A DNA stretch of 64,000 nt from Xiphophorus maculatus. Its lineage: Eukaryota; Chordata; Actinopteri; Cyprinodontiformes; Poeciliidae. Below the pieces are notes generated by a model. That model ran no database searches and was not told where the DNA came from. It was given only the letters and a program-made list of their open reading frames with translations. Positions 43,901 to 53,912 of the stretch are shown here, piece by piece. The position numbers and the translations under genes were made by a program. Numbering within the stretch: position 1 is the first letter of the stretch; the number at the start of each line of letters is the position of its first letter. The stretch lies in the NCBI RefSeq assembly GCF_002775205.1, contig NC_036456.1:13419463-13483462 (forward strand), written 5' to 3'.

Positions 43901-45959
43901 GTTGTGGTTGCAGCCGCTGTGGTTGTGGTTGGAGCTGCTGTGGATGTGGATAGTGCAGCTGTTGTGGTTGAAGGAATTGTTGTTGTGGTTGGAGCAGCTG
44001 TGGTTGTGGTTGGAGCACCTGTGGTTGGAGCTGCTGTGGTTGTGGTTGGTGCAGCTGTTGTGGTTGAAGGAATTGTTGTTGTGGTTGAAGGAATTGATGT
44101 TGTGGTTGGAGCAGCTGTGGTTGTGGTTGGAGCACCTGTGGTTGGAGCTGCTGTGGTTGTGGTTGGTGCAACTGTTGTGGTTGAAGGAACTGTTGTTGTG
44201 GTTGGAGCAGCTGTTGTTGTTGGAGAAGCTGTTGTTGTTGCAGCAGCTGTGGTTGTGGTTGTAGCTGCTGTTGTTGTGGTTAGAGCTTCTGTTGTTGTGG
44301 TTGCAGCTGCTGTGGTTGTGGTCGGTGCAGCTGTTGTGGTTAAAGGAATTGTTGTTGTGGTTGGAGCAGCTGTGGTTGTGGTCGGAGCTGCTGTGGTTGT
44401 GGTTGGAGCAACTGTTGTGGTTGCAGCCGCTGTGGATGTGGTTGGAGCTGCTGTTGTTGTGGTTGGAGCTACTGTAGTTGTGGTTAGAGCTTCTGTTGTT
44501 GTGGTTGGAGCTGCTGTGGTTGTGGTTGGTGCAGCTGATGTGGTTGAAGGAATTATTGTTGTGGTTGGAGCAACTGTTGTTGTGGTCGGAGGTACTGTGG
44601 TTGTGGTTGAAGAAGCTGTTGTGGTTGCAGCAGCTGTGGTTGTGGTTGGAGCAACTGTTGTTGTCGTCGGAGGTACAGTTGTTGTGGTTGGAGCAACTGT
44701 TGTGGTTGGAGCTGCTGTTGTTGTGGTTGGTGTCTCTGTTGTTGTGGTTGGAGCTATTGTAGTTGTGGTTAGAGCAACTGTTGTGGTCGGAGATGCTGTG
44801 GTTGTGGTTGGAGCAGCTGTTGTGGTTGAAGGAATTGTTGTTTTGGTTGGAGCAGCTGTGGTTGTGGTTGGTGCAGCTGTTGTGGTTGAAGGAATTGTTG
44901 TTGTGGTTGGAGCATCTGTTGTTGTCGTTGGAGCTACTGTTGTTGTGGTTGGAGCTGCTGTGGTTGTGGTTGGAGCAAGTGTTGTGGTTGCAGTCGCTGT
45001 GGTTGTGGTTAGAGCTGCTGTTGTTGTGGTTGGTGTCTCTGTTGTTGTGGTTGGAGCTACTGTAGTTGTGGTTAGAGCTTCTGTTGTTGTGGTTGGAGCT
45101 GCTGTAGTTGTGGTTGGTGCAACTGTTGTGGTTGAATGAATTGTTGTTGTGGGTGGAGCAGCTGTGGTTGTGGTTGGCGCTGCTGTTGTGGTTGATGGAA
45201 TTGTTGTTGTGGTTGCAGCAGCTGTGGTTGTGGTTGGTGCAACTGTTGTGGTTGAAGGAATTGTTGTTGTGATTGGAGCAGCTGTGGTTGTGGTTGGAGG
45301 TGCTGTGGTTGTGGTTTGAGAAGCTGTTGTGGTTGCAGCAGCTGAGGTTGTGGTTGGAGCAACTGTTGTTGTGGTCGGAGCTGCTGTGGTTGTGGTTGCA
45401 GCCGCTGTGGTTGTGGTTGGAGCTGCTGTTGTTGTGGTTGGTGTCTTTGTTGTTGTGGTTGGAGGTACTGTAGTTGTGGTTAGAGCTTTTGTTGTTGTGG
45501 TTGGAGCAACTGTTGTTGTGGTTGGAGCTGCTGTGGTTGTGGTTAGAACTGCGATGGTTGTGGTTGGAGTAACTTTTGTGGTTGCAGCCGCTGTGGTTGT
45601 GGTTGGAGCTGCTGTTGCTGTGGTTGGTGTCTCTGTTGTTGTGGTTGGAGCTAAAGTTGTGGTTGGAGCAGCCGTGGTTGTCGTCGGAGCTACTGTTGTT
45701 GTGGTTGGAGCAACTGTTGTTGAGGTTGGAGCAGCTGTGGTTGTGGTTGGAGCTGCTTTGGTTGTGGTTGGTGCATCTGTGGTTGTTGCTGGAGTTGCTG
45801 TTGTTGTCGTCGGAGCAAGTGTTGTTGTGGTCGGAGCAGCTGTAGTTGTGCTTGTTGTCTCTGTTGTTGTTGTTGGAGGTACTGTGGTTGTGGTTGGTGC
45901 CTCTTTTGTGGTTGGATCAGTCGTGTTTGTTGTTGGTGCAGCTGTTGTTGTTAAAGGAA
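31906..45959 (-). CDS. Exon J: 14-kb Thr-rich mucin exon plus start of SEA-4
   Basis: 14,054 nt, two bases plus 4,684 codons. The first and last codons are in the same frame 14,049 nt apart, and I saw no in-frame stop on reading; the frame simply lacks start-like codons. It begins V-P-L-T-T-T-A-A-P after acceptor CAACCACAG with branch point TTACTAATG. Using the earlier GATGCAG instead would hit a stop at once. The body is APTTTTA heptads with frequent IPSTTT punctuation, TTTEAL and TTTETP variants. The end ISTNEMRVFRRMNFRSPTDTF to LLWNR starts SEA-4. Donor GTAAGT, phase 0. It is the second largest exon in the window. Confidence 0.9.
35650..38018 (-). repeat. ~1.15-kb tandem duplication in exon J
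   Basis: 36290-36866 matches 37442-38018 at spacing 1,152, and the upstream part matches at spacing 1,176, so one copy has lost or gained 24 bp. The copies differ by few bases. Confidence 0.8.
40020..41428 (-). repeat. 783-bp tandem duplication in exon J
   Basis: About 40,020-40,645 is repeated at about 40,803-41,428. The stretch 40209-40556 and its partner 40992-41339 translate identically in the frame compared. 783 is a multiple of 3. Confidence 0.82.
41730..44760 (-). repeat. Overlapping 1,275-bp and 717-bp duplications in exon J
   Basis: 42561-42896 matches 43836-44171 (spacing 1,275), and 43554-43760 matches 44271-44477 (spacing 717) with one or two differences. The segments share TTTIPSTTT and IDV-type landmarks (GGAATTGATGTTG on the plus strand). 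All spacings are multiples of 3. Confidence 0.78.
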
Positions 45960-46075
45960 CTGTGGTTGTAGTTTGATATGAGCATTAGTAAAGCAGTATG
46001 GCATCACTCAAAATTTCAGTAGTTTTGGTAATGTACAGAATTACATTTTTTATGGATGTTTTTTACTTTGCTTAC

Positions 46076-46224
46076 CTAAGTCTCCAACAATAACCGATGA
46101 CGCTTCCACCGAGAATTCAGTTATGTTTCCTGCCTCATTGATTAAAACATTTTCGATTGCTTGATAACTAGGAACCTCTGTTGCTTGAAATTCGAGGTCC
46201 AGCGTGTTGATAACTGATCCTCTT
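46076..46224 (-). CDS. Exon I: SEA-3 C-terminal segment with G-S site (149 nt)
   Basis: Acceptor TTTGCAG, donor GTAAGC, phases 2 in and 1 out. The translation starts RRGSVINTLDLEF, then QATEVPSYQAIENVLINEAG, the sequon N-I-T, and EFSVEASSVIVGDL. It differs from exon L at only a few residues (EVPSYQ against DVPSNQ, EAG against EAP). G-S at the SEA cleavage position is retained. It joins exon J through a split Val codon. Confidence 0.94.
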
Positions 46225-46308
46225 CTGCAAATATAGAAAAACAAGAACTCATTCATACAAAAGGCTCATTTAGAAGAAGTAAATGTGTTTTTTTTTCTAT
46301 GTCAGTAC

Positions 46309-46370
46309 CTGAATGAGATAATAATCATTCCCAAGAATGACCTAAATGCTTGTTTGTAGAGGGGATGAAG
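46309..46370 (-). CDS. Exon H: SEA-3 middle segment (62 nt)
   Basis: Encodes LHPLYKQAFRSFLGMIIISF plus two bases of Arg. Acceptor TTTGCAG, donor GTACTG, phases 0 in and 2 out. The protein sequence is identical to exon K of SEA-4. Confidence 0.94.
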
Positions 46371-46846
46371 CTGCAAAGAAATGATGTGAAATCAATTACT
46401 TGCTCTCTGTTTTACAATATTATAACTCAGAATTTGAATTAGTAAAAACATAAATACACTACTTTTACAGGATAAAACAATACATTATCATGACTCATCT
46501 TACTTCAAAACATTGAGAAGCTATGTAATTAATACAATCAAATAAAATATTTGAGTGGTAAAAGATCATTGTATTTTCTTATTACAATATTTTTTTGGCA
46601 ATAAAACTCAGTTCCAAATTTCCCTCATCTTTAAATAGTGTTTTAATCCATCTAAAAATTGTGTATATTTTCTTTAGTCTTGATAAAATAGGGTTCTGTT
46701 TCCTACCTGGAATCTAAAGCAGGATTTTATTGCTACAAGATAATAATAAGGAGGACTACTGCTATACCATTGTAAGACAGTATAATTTTGTCTGATCAAA
46801 AAAAAAAACATAGAAAAAATTAGGATATCAAGAGAATAAAACTTAC
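46371..46846 (-). other. Intron between exons G and H (476 nt)
   Basis: Donor GTAAGT, acceptor CTTTGCAG. It is nearly identical along its whole length to the intron at 31429-31905, with differences mainly near 46,700-46,760. No gene or RNA is seen. The high similarity shows that the whole SEA module was duplicated recently. Confidence 0.85.
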
Positions 46847-49800
46847 ACGATTCCACAAAAGCTGGGATCGTTGGCTGAAAGAATCTGAAGAATTGATTTC
46901 AAGATTGTTGGTAAAGGTATCAGTAGGAGACCTAAAGTTCATCCGGCGGACAACTCTCATCTCATTTGTGCTAACGGTAGTTGCTGCTGTTGTAGAAATT
47001 GTTATAGATGCAGTTGTTGTTGGAGCAGATGTTGTCGTGGTTGGTGCAGGTGTTGTGGTTGGAGCAGCTGTGGTTGTGGTTGGAGCCACTGTGGCTGTAG
47101 TTGGAGCGGCTGTAGTTGTAGTTGGAGCAGCTGTTGTTGTAGTTGGAAAAGCTGTGCTTGTGGTTGGACCTGGTGTGGTTGTCGATGGAGAAACTGTGGT
47201 TTTAGTAGTAGCTTCTGTGGTTGTGGTTGGAGTTGCTGTGGTTGTGTTTGGAGCTGCAGTAGTTGTGGTTTGAGCCACTGTGGTTGTAGTTGGAGCAGCT
47301 GTGGTTGTGGTGGGAGTTACTGTTGTTGTGGTTAGAGCAACTGTTGTGGTCGGAGCAGCTGTAGTTGCGGTTGGTGTCTCTGTTGTTGTAGTTGGAGAAA
47401 CTGTTGTTGTGGTTGGAGCTGCAGTGGTTGTGGTTTGAGCCACTGTGATTGTAGTTGGAGCAGTTGTAGTTGTTGTTGGAAAAACTATGGTTGTAGTTAG
47501 AGCCACTGTGGTTGTGGTTGGAGCTGCTGTAGTTGTGGTTGGTGTCTCTGTTGCTGTATTTGGAGAAACTGTTGTTGTGGTTGAAGCCGCTGAGGTTGTG
47601 GTTGGAGCCACTGTGGTTGTAGTTGGAGTAGCTGTGGTTGTGGTTGGAGACACTGTAGTTGTGATTGGTGCCTCTGTTGTTGTGGCCGGAGCAGTTGTGG
47701 TTGTGGATGGAGCAGCTGTGGTGGTGGTAGGAGTTGCTGTTGTTGTTGTCGAAGCTGCTGTTGTTGTGGTTGGAGCAACTGTGGTTGTGGTCGGAGCAGA
47801 TGTTGCTGTGGTTGGAGCAGCTGTGGTTGTGGTTGAAGTTGCTGTTGTGGTTGGAGGTACAGTAGTTGAGGTTGGAGAAACTGTTGTTGTGGTCGGAGAA
47901 GCTGTTGTGGTTGGAGGTACTGTAGTTGTGGCTGGAGAAGCTGTTGTGGTCGGAGCAGTTGTGGTTGTGGTTGGTGCAGCTGTTGTGGTTGAAGGAATTG
48001 CTGTTGTGGTTGGAGCTGCTGTTGTTGTGGTTGGTGTCTCTGTTGTTGTGGTTGGAGGTACTGTAGTTGTGGTTCGAGCTTCTGTTGTTGTGGTTGGAGC
48101 TGCTGTGGCTGTGGTTGGTGCCGCTGCTGTGGTTGAAAGAATTGTTGTTGTGGTTGGAGCTGCTGTGGTTGTGGTTGGAGAACCTGTTGTGGTTGCAGCT
48201 GCTGTGGTTGTGGTTATAGCTTTTGTTGTTGTGGTTGGAGCTGCTGTGGTTGTGGTTGGTGCAGCTGTTGTGGTTGGAGTAATTGTTGTTGTGGTTGGAG
48301 GTACTGTAGTTGTGGTTAGAGCTTCTGTTGTTGTGGTTGGAGCTGCTGTGGTTGTGGTTGGTGCCGCTGTTGTGGTTGAAGGAATTGTTGTTGTGGTTGG
48401 AACTGCTGTGGTTGTGGTTTGTGCAGCTGTTGTGGTTGAAGGAATTGTTGTTGTGGTTGGAGCTGCTGTGGTTGTGGTTGGAGAACCTGTTGTGGTTGCA
48501 GCAGCTGTGGTTGTGGTTGGAGCTGCTGTTGTTGTGGTTGGTGTCTCTGTTGTTGTGGTTTTAGGTACTGTAGTTGTGGTTAGAGCTTTTGTTGTTGTGG
48601 TTGGAGCTACTGTGGTTGTGGTTGGTGCAACTGTTGTGGTTGAAGTAATTGTTGTTGTGGTTGGAGCAGCTGTGGTTGTGGTTGGAGCTGCTGTGGTTGT
48701 GGTTGGTGCAGCTGTTGTGGTTGAAGGAATTGTTGTGGTTGGAGAAGCTGTGGTTGTGGTTGGAGACGCTGTTGTTGTGGTTGGAGAAGCTGCTGTTGTT
48801 GGAGCTGCGGTGGTTGTGGTTGGAGAAGCTGTTGTGGTTGCAGCAGCTGTGGTTGTGGTTGGAGCAACTGTTGTTGTCGTCAGAGCTACTGTTGTTGTGG
48901 TTGGAGCAGCCGTTGTAGTTGAAAGAATTGTTGTTGTGGTTGGAGCAGCTGTGGTTGTGGTTGGAGCTACTGTTGTTGTGGTTGAAGCTACTGTTGTTGT
49001 GGTTGGAGAAACTGTTGTGGTTGCAGCTGCTGTGGTTGTTGTTGGAGCTGCTGTTGCTGTGGTTGGTGTCTCTGTTGTTGTGGTTGGAGGTACTGTAGTT
49101 GTGGTTAGAGCTTTTGTTGTTGTGGATGGAGCTGCTGTGGTTGTGGTTGGTGCAGCTGTTGTGGTTGAAGTAATTGTTGTTGTGGTTGGAGCAGCTGTGG
49201 TTGTGGTTGGTGCAGCTGTTGTGGTTGAAGGAATTGCTGTTGTGGTTGGAGCTGCTGTTGTTGTGGTTGGTGTCTCTGTTGTTGTGGTTGGAGGTACTGT
49301 AGTTGTGGTTAGAGCTTCTGTTGTTGTGGTTGGAGCTGCTGTGGTTGTGGTTGGTGCCGCTGTTGTGGTTGAAGGAATTGTTGTTGTGGTTGGAACTGCT
49401 GTGGTTGTGGTTGGTGCAGCTGTTGTGTTTGAAGGAATTGTTGTTGTGGTTGGAGCTGCTGTGGTTGTGGTTGGAGAACCTGTTGTGGTTGCAGCAGCTG
49501 TGGTTGTGGTTGGAGCTGCTGTGGTTGTGGTTGGTGCAGCTGTTGTGGTTGAAGGAATTGTTGTTGTGGTTGGAGCTGCTGTGGTTGTGGTTGGAGAACC
49601 TGTTGTGGTTGCAGCAGCTGTGGTTGTGGTTGGTGTCTCTTTTGTTGTGGTTGGAGGTACTGTAGTTGTGGTTAGAGCTTTTGTTGATGTGGTTGGAGCT
49701 GCTGTGGTTGTGGTTGGTGCAGCTGTTGTGGTTGAAGTAATTGTTGTGGTTGGAGCAGCTGTGGTTGTGGTTGGTGCAGCTGTTGTGGTTGAAGGAATTG

Positions 49801-52212
49801 CTGTTGTGGTTGGAGCTGCTGTTGTTGTGGTTGGTGTCTCTGTTGTTGTGGTTGGAGGTACTGTAGTTGTGGTTAGAGCTTCTGTTGTTGTGGTTGGAGC
49901 TGCTGTGGTTGTGGTTGGTGCCGCTGCTGTGGTTGAAGGAATTGTTGTTGTGGTTGGAGCTGCTGTGGTTGTGGTTGGAGAACCTGTTGTGGTTGCAGCT
50001 GCTGTGGTTGTGGTTATAGCTTTTGTTGTTGTGGTTGGAGCTGCTGTGGTTGTGGTTGGTGCAGCTGTTGTGGTTGAAGTAATTGTTGTTGTGGTTGGAG
50101 GTACTGTAGTTGTGGTTAGAGCTTCTGTTGTTGTGGTTGGAGCTGCTGTGGTTGTGGTTGGAGCTGCTGTGGTTGTGGTTGGAGAACCTGTTGTGGTTGC
50201 AGCAGCTGTGGTTGTGGTTGGAGCTGCTGTTGTTGTGGTTGGTGTCTCTGTTGTTGTGGTTTTAGGTACTGTAGTTGTGGTTAGAGCTTTTGTTGTTGTG
50301 GTTGGAGCTGCTGTGGTTGTGGTTGGTGCAGCTGTTGTGGTTGAAGGAATTGTTGTTGTTGTTGGAGCTGCTGTTGTTGTGGTTGGTGTCTCTGTTGTTG
50401 TGGTTGGAGAACCTGTTGTGGTTGCAGCTGCTGTGGTTGTGGTTATAGCTTTTGTTGTTGTGGTTGGTGCAGCTGTTGTGGTTGAAGGAATTGTTGTTGT
50501 GGTTGGAGGTACTGTAGTTGTGGTTAGAGTTTCTGTTGTTGTGGTTGGAGCTGCTGTGGTTGTGGTTGGAGCTGCTGTGGTTGTGGTTGGAGAACCTGTT
50601 GTGGTTGCAGCAGCTGTGGTTGTGGTTGGAGCTGCTGTTGTTGTGGTTGGTGTCTCTGTTGTTGTGGTTTTAGGTACTGTAGTTGTGGTTAGAGCTTTTG
50701 TTGTTGTGGTTGGAGCTGCTGTGGTTGTGGTTGGTGCAGCTGTTGTGTTTGAAGGAATTGTTGTTGTTGTTGGAGCTGCTGTTGTTGTGGTTGGTGTCTC
50801 TGTTGTTGTGGTTGGAGAACCTGTTGTGGTTGCAGCTGCTGTGGTTGTGGTTATAGCTTTTGTTGTTGTGGTTGGTGCAGCTGTTGTGGTTGAAGGAATT
50901 GTTGTTGTGGTTGGAGGTACTGTAGTTGTGGTTAGAGTTTCTGTTGTTGTGGTTGGAGCTGCTGTGGTTGTGGTTGGAGCTGCTGTGGTTGTGGTTGGAG
51001 AACCTGTTGTGGTTGCAGCAGCTGTGGTTGTGGTTGGAGCTGCTGTTGTTGTGGTTGGTGTCTCTGTTGTTGTGGTTTTAGGTACTGTAGTTGTGGTTAG
51101 AGCTTTTGTTGTTGTGGTTGGAGCTGCTGTGGTTGTGGTTGGTGCAGCTGTTGTGTTTGAAGGAATTGTTGTTGTTGTTGGAGCTGCTGTTGTTGTGGTT
51201 GGTGTCTCTGTTGTTGTGGTTGGAGGTACTCTAGTTGTGGTTAGAGCTTCTGTTGTTGTGGTTGGAGCTGCTGTGGTTGTGGTTGGTGCAGCTGTTGTGG
51301 TTGAAGGAATTGTTGTGGTTGGAGAAGCTGTGGTTGTGGTTGGAGACACTGTTGTTGTGGTTGGAGAAGCTGCTGTTGTTGGAGCTGCTGTGGTTGTGGT
51401 TGGAGAAGCTGTTGTGGTTGCAGCAGCTGTGGTTGTGGTTGGAGCAACTGTTGTTGTCGTTGGAGCTACTGTTGTTGTGGTTGGAGCAACTGTTGTTGTG
51501 GTCGGAGCTGCTGTGGTTGTTGTTGGAGCTGCTGTTGTTGTGGTTGGTGTCTCTGTTGTTGTGGTTGGAGCAGCTGTCGTTGTTGTTGGAGTTGCTGTGG
51601 TTGTGGTTGGTGCAGCTGTTGTGGTTGAAGGAATTGTTGTGGTTTGAGCAGCTGTATTTGTTGTTGGAGCAGCTGTGGTAATGGATGGAGTTGCTGTGGT
51701 TGTTGTCAGAGTTGCTGTTGTTGTCAGAGCTACTGTGGTTGTGGTTGGAGCTGCTGTGGTTGTGGTTGGTGCAGCTGTTGTGGTTGAAGGAATTGTTGTT
51801 GTGGTTGGAGCAGCTGTGGTTTTGGATGGAGCTGCTGTGGTTGTGGTTGGTGCAGCTGTTGTAGTTGGAGCTGCTGTGGTTGTGGTTGGAGAAGCTGTTG
51901 TGGTTGCAGCCGCTGTGGTTGTAGTTGGAGCTGCTGTTGTTGTGGTTGGAGCAACTGTTGTTGTCGTCGGAGCTGCTGTGGTTGTGGTTGGAGCAACTGT
52001 TGTGGTTGCAGCCGCTGTGGTTGTAGTTGGAGCTGCTGTTGTTGTGGTTGGAGCAGCAGTGGTTGTTGTTGGAGCCGCTGTGGTTGTAGTTGTAGAAGTT
52101 GTGGTTGTAGTTGGACCAGGAGTTGTTGTGCTTGGAGCAGCTGTGGTTGTGGTCGGAGAAACTATTGTGGTTGGAGCAGCTGTTGTCGTTGGTGCAAACG
52201 TGGTTGTCGATA
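46847..52212 (-). CDS. Exon G: 5.4-kb Thr-rich mucin exon plus start of SEA-3
   Basis: 5,366 nt, two bases plus 1,788 codons. It starts V-S-T-T-T-F-A-P after acceptor TAACCACAG, with a good branch point TAACTAAT about 25 nt upstream. I read the first ~860 nt in frame and found no stop; the rest is one open frame. The repeats are APTTTTA heptads with characteristic AAATTTGSPTTTT, TTTVPPTTTTETP and TTTKALTTTTVPK versions that are rare in the other exons. The last ~40 residues, MRVVRRMNFRSPTDTF to LLWNR, start SEA-3. Donor GTAAGT, phase 0. No Cys, almost no charge. It acts as an O-glycosylated rod between SEA-2 and SEA-3. Confidence 0.92.
50100..51240 (-). repeat. 408-bp tandem repeat, about three copies, in exon G
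   Basis: The landmark GAAGGAATTG followed by the rare GTTGTTGTTGTTGGAG (plus strand) occurs at about 50343, 50751 and 51159, always 408 bp apart, with matching sequence between. 408 is divisible by 3, so the frame is kept. Confidence 0.82.
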
Positions 52213-52358
52213 CTGTGGTTACAGTTTTACAGAAATATTAGTTATGCAGTTTCATATAATTCTGAAAATAAAAAAAAATTCTTGGATATCCTTACTTTCA
52301 TGGATATTCCTCTAATTTTGGAATTACAGTTTTTATGGATGTTTATTACTTTCCTTAC

Positions 52359-52507
52359 CATAGTCTTCAACAGCAACCGATGATGTTTCCACCGTGAATT
52401 CAGTTATGTTTCCTGCCTCATTGATTAAAACATTTTCGATTTCTAGATTACTAGGAACACCTGTTGCTTGAAATTCGAGGTCCAGCGTGTTGATAACTGA
52501 TCCTCTT
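52359..52507 (-). CDS. Exon F: SEA-2 C-terminal segment with G-S site (149 nt)
   Basis: Acceptor ATATTTGCAG, donor GTAAGG, phases 2 in and 1 out. The translation starts R-R-G-S-V-I-N-T-L-D-L-E-F and continues with QATGVPSNLEIENVLINEAG, then an N-I-T sequon and EFTVETSSVAVEDYG. G-S-V lies at the expected SEA self-cleavage position. It is close to exons I and L, with changes concentrated in the last third (ETSSVAVEDY against EASSVIVGDL). The split last codon joins exon G as Val. Confidence 0.93.
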
Positions 52508-52591
52508 CTGCAAATATCGAGAGACAAAATCTCATTTATACAAAAGTCTCATTTAGAAGGAGTAAATGTGTTTTTTTTTATATTTCAGTAC

Positions 52592-52653
52592 CTGAATGAG
52601 ACAATAATCATTCTCCAGAATGACGAAAATGCTTGTTTGTAGAGGGGATGAAG
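52592..52653 (-). CDS. Exon E: SEA-2 middle segment (62 nt)
   Basis: Encodes LHPLYKQAFSSFWRMIIVSF plus two bases of Arg. Acceptor CTTTCCAG, donor GTACTG. Phases 0 in, 2 out. Compared with SEA-3 and SEA-4 it reads SSFWRM where they read RSFLGM; otherwise it is nearly the same. It supplies the SEA strand that runs into the G-S turn. Confidence 0.93.
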
Positions 52654-52749
52654 CTGGAAAGAAATGATGTGAAATTAATTACTTGCTCTCTGTTTTACAA
52701 TGTTATAACTCAGAATTTAAAGCAATAAAAACATAAAAACAATGCATTA

Positions 52750-52789
52750 TCAATTGAAATCAGTTTCAACTGAAACTGATTTCAATTGA
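52750..52789. repeat. Near-perfect palindrome in intron (19-bp arms, 2-bp spacer)
   Basis: TCAATTGAAATCAGTTTCA, then AC, then its exact reverse complement. It could extrude as a hairpin. It lies exactly where similarity to the paralogous introns stops, at the edge of the inserted segment. Confidence 0.85.
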
Positions 52790-53394
52790 AGTGTTGAAAA
52801 TTCTTTGTATATTTTTATGACACTATTGATGAATGAATGAAGCTGAAGTCCATATCGCCACATACTTTAAACAGCTCCTGCCGCAACTATTTATCCGGCC
52901 CTCAAGACTGTAGAGTACGGCCAAAAAAAGAGAATGAATCTTAAAATAAAGCAAGTAAAGCAATCCAACCTTTTTTTTTTTAAGAAAAGGGAGGTTTTTC
53001 ATTGTAGATTCCAAACATAAAAAGGATTTTGCAAGGTAGCTATATGAAAAAAGTGTATCTTGTTATGAAATTCTTTTTGGCTCAGTACAACAAATTTATT
53101 TTCAGTTATAAGATCATAATTTAGGGTCACCTTTTTAAATTGCTTGCTATAATAAGCCAAATTAGTAAATTCGATAACAGTTGATTTGAGGTGCAGTAAA
53201 GTCAGTAAAAATCTGGATAACCATTTTTCTATTTATAATAAAAGCTTGGTTTTAAAAAGACAAACACTTTTGTTGTTCCTAACTTTTTCCATTATGAGAA
53301 AATTATGATAGTAATACATTTGTCCTGGTTTAAAAATCAATAGTCAATTTGGATGGGCCAAATTTCTGTCATTCTCAAACTGCTTTGGTGTGTT

Positions 53395-53682
53395 CAAACT
53401 CAGTCCAAGGACCACAAACGGCCCCAAGGCCACACTTTGGACACCCCTGCATTATAGGGCCATAATAATCAAATACGTTTTTTGCGTTGTATCAAATTAC
53501 ACTCTGAAAATATGTTAAATATTTAATTTTAAGACATACTCATGATATACTGAGAAAGGTATAACTCAGTAATAGTTAGTTAATGGGTAGTTTTATCAAT
53601 ACATTTCGCCATTACCGGCCCTTTGAGAATATTTAAGATCTTGAAGTGGCCCAACAATAGAATGAGCTTGACACTCATGCGT
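53395..53682. mobile_element. Decayed hAT-like DNA transposon fragments
   Basis: Two hAT-style termini are visible. One, ending at 53449, reads ACTTTGGACACCCCTG, the reverse complement of the common CAGGGGTGTCC start, with GGCC-rich sequence behind it. The other, ending at 53679, reads AATGAGCTTGACACTCATG after a CCGGCCCTTTGAG block, typical of the opposite end of such elements. A further GGCCCTC-rich scrap lies near 52.88-52.93 kb. No transposase frame is visible, so these look like old non-autonomous pieces. The family call rests on remembered consensus ends only. Confidence 0.45.
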
Positions 53683-53912
53683 TAAAAGATCATTTCAATC
53701 CATTTATCAATTGTATATACTTGCTTATTCTTACTGAATTAGGGTACTGTTGCCGATCTGATTGTAAAGTAGGGACTTACTGCTCCAAGATGATAGTACC
53801 AGGAATCTAACACAATGAACTACTGCTATAAAAATAATATAGAATAAAATGTGTTATCTGAATTTTAAAAAAAACTTACAAATGATGGGAAGATTAAGAA
53901 AATAAAACTTAC

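Larger units (their letters stand above)
52654..53912 (-). other. Intron between exons D and E (1,259 nt) with an inserted ~0.9 kb
   Basis: Donor GTAAGT, acceptor CTTTCCAG. Both flanks (about 52654-52745 and 53690-53912) resemble the ~477-nt introns at the same place in SEA-3 and SEA-4. The middle, about 0.9 kb, has no counterpart there and is an insertion. It holds hAT-like terminal sequences and starts beside a long palindrome. No coding potential is seen; the short open frame at 52823-53014 is not convincing. Confidence 0.75.

Noticed and set aside
52823-53014. 63-codon minus-strand open frame in the D-E intron
   Set aside because: Low-complexity A/T sequence in an inserted intron segment; no domain, no splice support.
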